64,000 nucleotides of DNA, taken from contig NW_005196681.1 of the NCBI RefSeq assembly GCF_000372725.1, positions 309,354 to 373,353 on the forward strand, given 5' to 3'. A program made the position numbers and the translations under genes. Shown piece after piece: positions 61,801 through 64,000 of the stretch. Position 1 is the first letter of the stretch. Each line of letters begins with the position of its first letter. This DNA is from Emiliania huxleyi CCMP1516 (lineage: Eukaryota; Haptophyta; Isochrysidales; Noelaerhabdaceae). A model generated the notes under the pieces. That model saw only the letters and a list, made by a program, of their open reading frames with translations, searched no databases and had not been told where the DNA came from.

Positions 61801-62998
61801 CTCGCCGATGCCGCCGGTGAAGACAACCGCGTCGCACTTGCCGTCGAGCTTGACGAGGTAGGCGCCGAGGTACTTGCGGATCCGCTGGATGGAGAGCGCG
61901 CGAGCGAGCGCCGCCGACTCGTTGCCCTTGTCCGCCTCCTCGCACACGTTGCGCCAGTCGGACGAGCCGCACAAGCCGAGCAGCCCGCTCTCCTTGTTCA
62001 GGAGCTTGTCGATCTTATCACTCGAGTAGCCGAGGTGATTTGAGAGGAAGTGGATCACACCCGCGTCGACGTCGCCCGAGCGCGTGCCCATCACGAGCCC
62101 CTCGAGCGGCGTCAGCCCCATCGTGGTGTCGATGCACACTCCCCCCTTGCTCACCGCCATGCTCGCGCCATTGCCGAGGTGGCACATCACCAGGTTGAGC
62201 GAGTCCTCCGGCTTGCCAAGCAGCTCGGCTGTCTTCTTCTGCACGTACGTGTACGAAGTTCCTGCATACCGGCGGCGGCTCAGTCGGCGAGCGGCGAGCG
62301 GCGCACAGGGGCACGACAGCAGTGCCGCGCGCCGTGGAAGCCGTAGCGGCGGACAGCGTGCTCCTCGTACAACGACTTGGGAAGCGCATACCTTGCGAGC
62401 GGTGGGGGAGGCGCGCATGCAGTGGGCGCTGGCCCTCAAGTCCCTCCCTCGCGCGGCTGGCTCACATGTAGGAGTCAGGCGGCATGGTGGAGTGGAAGGC
62501 AGTGTCAAAGATGGCCACGTGATCTGTCGGGAAGATTTTGCGAGCGAACTGGATGCCCAGCAGGTTGGCAGGATTATGAAGCGGTGCGAGTGGCACGCAG
62601 CGCTCAATCTCCGCCTCCACGGCCGCGTCCACCACCGCCGGCTTGGTGAGGGTCGGCCCTCCGTGTACAACACGGTGGCCAACGACGGCGATCTCGTCCA
62701 CCGAGCCGATGGGCCCGCCCGCCTCGGTGAGGATGCTGACCACATTTTCGAGCGCAACGCCATGGTCCGGGAGATCCACCTCCAGCACAGTCTTCTTGTC
62801 GCCCAGCTTGTGAGTAATGCTCGAGCCGGCGCTACCCACACGCTCGACGAGCCCCGAACACACCGCCTTGGTCTCCGCACCGAGCTCAAAGAGGCCGTAT
62901 TTGAGCGAGGACGAGCCAGCGTTCAGCACAAGCGCACGCGTGGACAGCAACCGCGACCCCCGCGCCGCCAGGCGGAGGCCGGCGGTCCGAATGATCAT
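58890..62998 (-). CDS. ACK-PTA: Bifunctional acetate kinase-phosphate acetyltransferase fusion
   Basis: A multi-exon gene from ATG 62998 to TGA 58890. A basic presequence ([18 protein letters not shown]) suggests import into mitochondria. Acetate kinase follows: [76 protein letters not shown] and FTGGIGEN. In the same uninterrupted frame (one exon, about 62268-61040) an Ala-rich linker leads into the N-terminal regulatory domain of long phosphate acetyltransferases ([34 protein letters not shown]). Later exons hold the DRTGG-type domain and the PTA catalytic domain, with [43 protein letters not shown] and [14 protein letters not shown] at the end. Together they interconvert acetyl-CoA and acetate with ATP made by substrate-level phosphorylation. 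Introns include GT-AG (62464-62392) and GC-AG (just before GTSYTY). Confidence 0.92.
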
Positions 62999-63240
62999 AT
63001 CCGGCCCTTTCTTCGGCCGAACGAAGTGAACGGCGCGGATGGACGCACGACAATTGTTTGGGATGCTTGGTGTGAGGTAGAATGCCGAAAGGCACCTAGC
63101 TGGCACCTCCCGGGAGGAGTGGGTGAATGAGTAGATACGAGTATGGACCAGAAGGCAAAGTAAATGTGGCCGGAAGAAAAGCCGGGCCCACGCCCACCCG
63201 GAGCGGCTGTGGCTGTGTGTGTATATGTGTATGTGTGTGT

Positions 63241-64000
63241 ATGCTGCTCATCGTGCCCACCTCCAGTCTTTGGTCGCTCACCGTCGTGCACCAGACGCTC
63301 CACGAGCGGCACCGGCCGCCTCCCGGCAAGCGGCACGCCGAGAGCCCGACGCGGCTGGTTGCCGCACGCAAAGCGCTCACCGCTGCGCCATTCGCGGGTC
63401 GCATCGTGTGGACTCGGGCTCTGGACAGCGAGCGCACGCCACAGGACGCCGTCGCCGCGCTTAAGCTCGTGCACACTGTCGAGCACCTGCGAGCCGTCCA
63501 GGGCCTCTCCCAGAGCGGCGGCGGCGGGTTTGATATGGACACGTACTGCGCGCCCGGCTCGTGGGAGGCGATGCTGGACGGCACGCGTGCCTGGCTGCAC
63601 GCGACGGCGCTCGCAGCGGAGGCGCGCGGCCCGGCGGTCGCCCTGTCTCGGCCGGCGGGCCACCACGCCACTGCGAGCGTCGCGATGGGCTTCGGACTCG
63701 TGAACTTTGCTGCCGCGGCCACTGCTGCGCTCCTCACGGCGCGGCCGGAGGCGAGAGTCTCGATCCTCGACTGGGACGTCCACTATGGGAACGGCGTCGC
63801 CGACCTGCTCCGCGAGGAGCCGCGAGCGCTGTACTGCTCGCTGCACGAGTTCGGCGGCTTCCCCGGCGGCGGAGAGGAGGAGCAGCAGCGCGGCCCGCGG
63901 GGCAACCTGCTGCGGCTGCCGCTTCCCCGCGGCTCGGGAAGAGAGGCATTCCTTTCCGCGCTGCGGGACAAGGCCCTCCCGTTCCTGCTGGCCCGCCCTC
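63241..64000 (+). CDS. Histone deacetylase-family protein (class II/AcuC-like), partial
   Basis: The frame starts at ATG 63241 and is still open at the window end (253 codons seen). It shows the zinc deacetylase fold: HPPP-type lead RHRPPPGKRHAESPTRL, then VHTVEHLRAVQGLS, DMDTYCAPGSWEAMLDGT, the active-site RPAGHHATASVAMGFGLVNF with the His pair, and the metal site ILDWDVHYGNGVADLL. The enzyme removes acetyl groups from lysines of histones or other proteins, or from small acetylated amines, and releases acetate. No targeting peptide is evident. The start lies 242 bp from the divergent ACK-PTA start, so the two may share a promoter region. The sequence favours class II or the related AcuC/acetylpolyamine group over class I. 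Confidence 0.85.
   Translation, partial: MLLIVPTSSLWSLTVVHQTLHERHRPPPGKRHAESPTRLVAARKALTAAPFAGRIVWTRALDSERTPQDAVAALKLVHTVEHLRAVQGLSQSGGGGFDMDTYCAPGSWEAMLDGTRAWLHATALAAEARGPAVALSRPAGHHATASVAMGFGLVNFAAAATAALLTARPEARVSILDWDVHYGNGVADLLREEPRALYCSLHEFGGFPGGGEEEQQRGPRGNLLRLPLPRGSGREAFLSALRDKALPFLLARP

Overview
This looks like GC-rich nuclear DNA of a flagellated, single-celled alga. A haptophyte-like organism is my best guess, but it is an inference and not proved by the sequence. Signs of a eukaryote are spliced genes, mitochondrial and secretory targeting peptides, TTAGGG telomere-type repeats, a MAP kinase kinase, a DHHC palmitoyltransferase, a RING-CH ubiquitin ligase and a histone deacetylase. 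The ciliary protein DPCD implies cilia or flagella. Proline-rich secreted proteins, a prolyl 4-hydroxylase and many surface-polysaccharide enzymes suggest an algal cell surface. Introns are short. Several are GC-AG, and several carry a long poly-C run as the polypyrimidine tract. I made the exon models by eye from conserved protein segments, so most inner boundaries are approximate and each spliced gene is given as one span.

Layout. 0-5 kb: DPCD (+), a TMEM209-like nuclear pore-associated membrane protein (-), a small membrane protein (-). 5.5-16.7 kb: UvrD/PcrA/Srs2-type helicase (+), sulfotransferase (+), GH5 exo-beta-1,3-glucanase (-), Cys/Pro-rich secreted protein (-), glutathione S-transferase (+). 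The last two are divergent, and the region between them holds a 247-bp inverted repeat. 17-22.7 kb: a large membrane protein with a proline-rich ectodomain and cytosolic UBA-like and EH domains (-), then a MAP kinase kinase (-). 22.7-25.7 kb: repeats and palindromes. 25.7-27.8 kb: prolyl 4-hydroxylase (+). 27.8-30.2 kb: interstitial TTAGGG repeats beside a ~190-bp satellite. 30.2-32.5 kb: a thioredoxin-fold-like lumenal protein (+) and a Tudor-like domain protein (-). 32.5-36.4 kb: gene-poor, with a retroelement-like remnant.

36.5-47.3 kb: a terminal nucleotidyltransferase fused to a degenerate EXD1-type exonuclease domain (+), an ER-type protein of six Trp-Cys repeats (-), a membrane J-protein (-), an LPMO-like secreted protein (+) and a DHHC palmitoyltransferase (-). 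A 245-bp MITE with 8-bp target duplications follows. 48.5-52.2 kb: a processive GT2 polysaccharide synthase (-). 52.2-54.8 kb: foldback repeats and one doubtful ORF. 54.8-64 kb: RING-CH ligase (-), EF-hand protein (+), a fused acetate kinase-phosphate acetyltransferase with a mitochondrial presequence (-), and a divergent histone deacetylase-family gene (+) cut by the window end.

Themes: surface carbohydrate and matrix chemistry (sulfotransferase, GH5, GT2, LPMO, P4H, proline-rich proteins); secretory and membrane trafficking (EH/UBA receptor, DHHC, J-protein, Trp-Cys protein); and acetate/acetyl metabolism at the right end. The most unusual items are the ACK-PTA fusion, the nucleotidyltransferase-exonuclease fusion, the Trp-Cys repeat protein, the EH/UBA transmembrane protein and the inverted repeat shared by two divergent genes.
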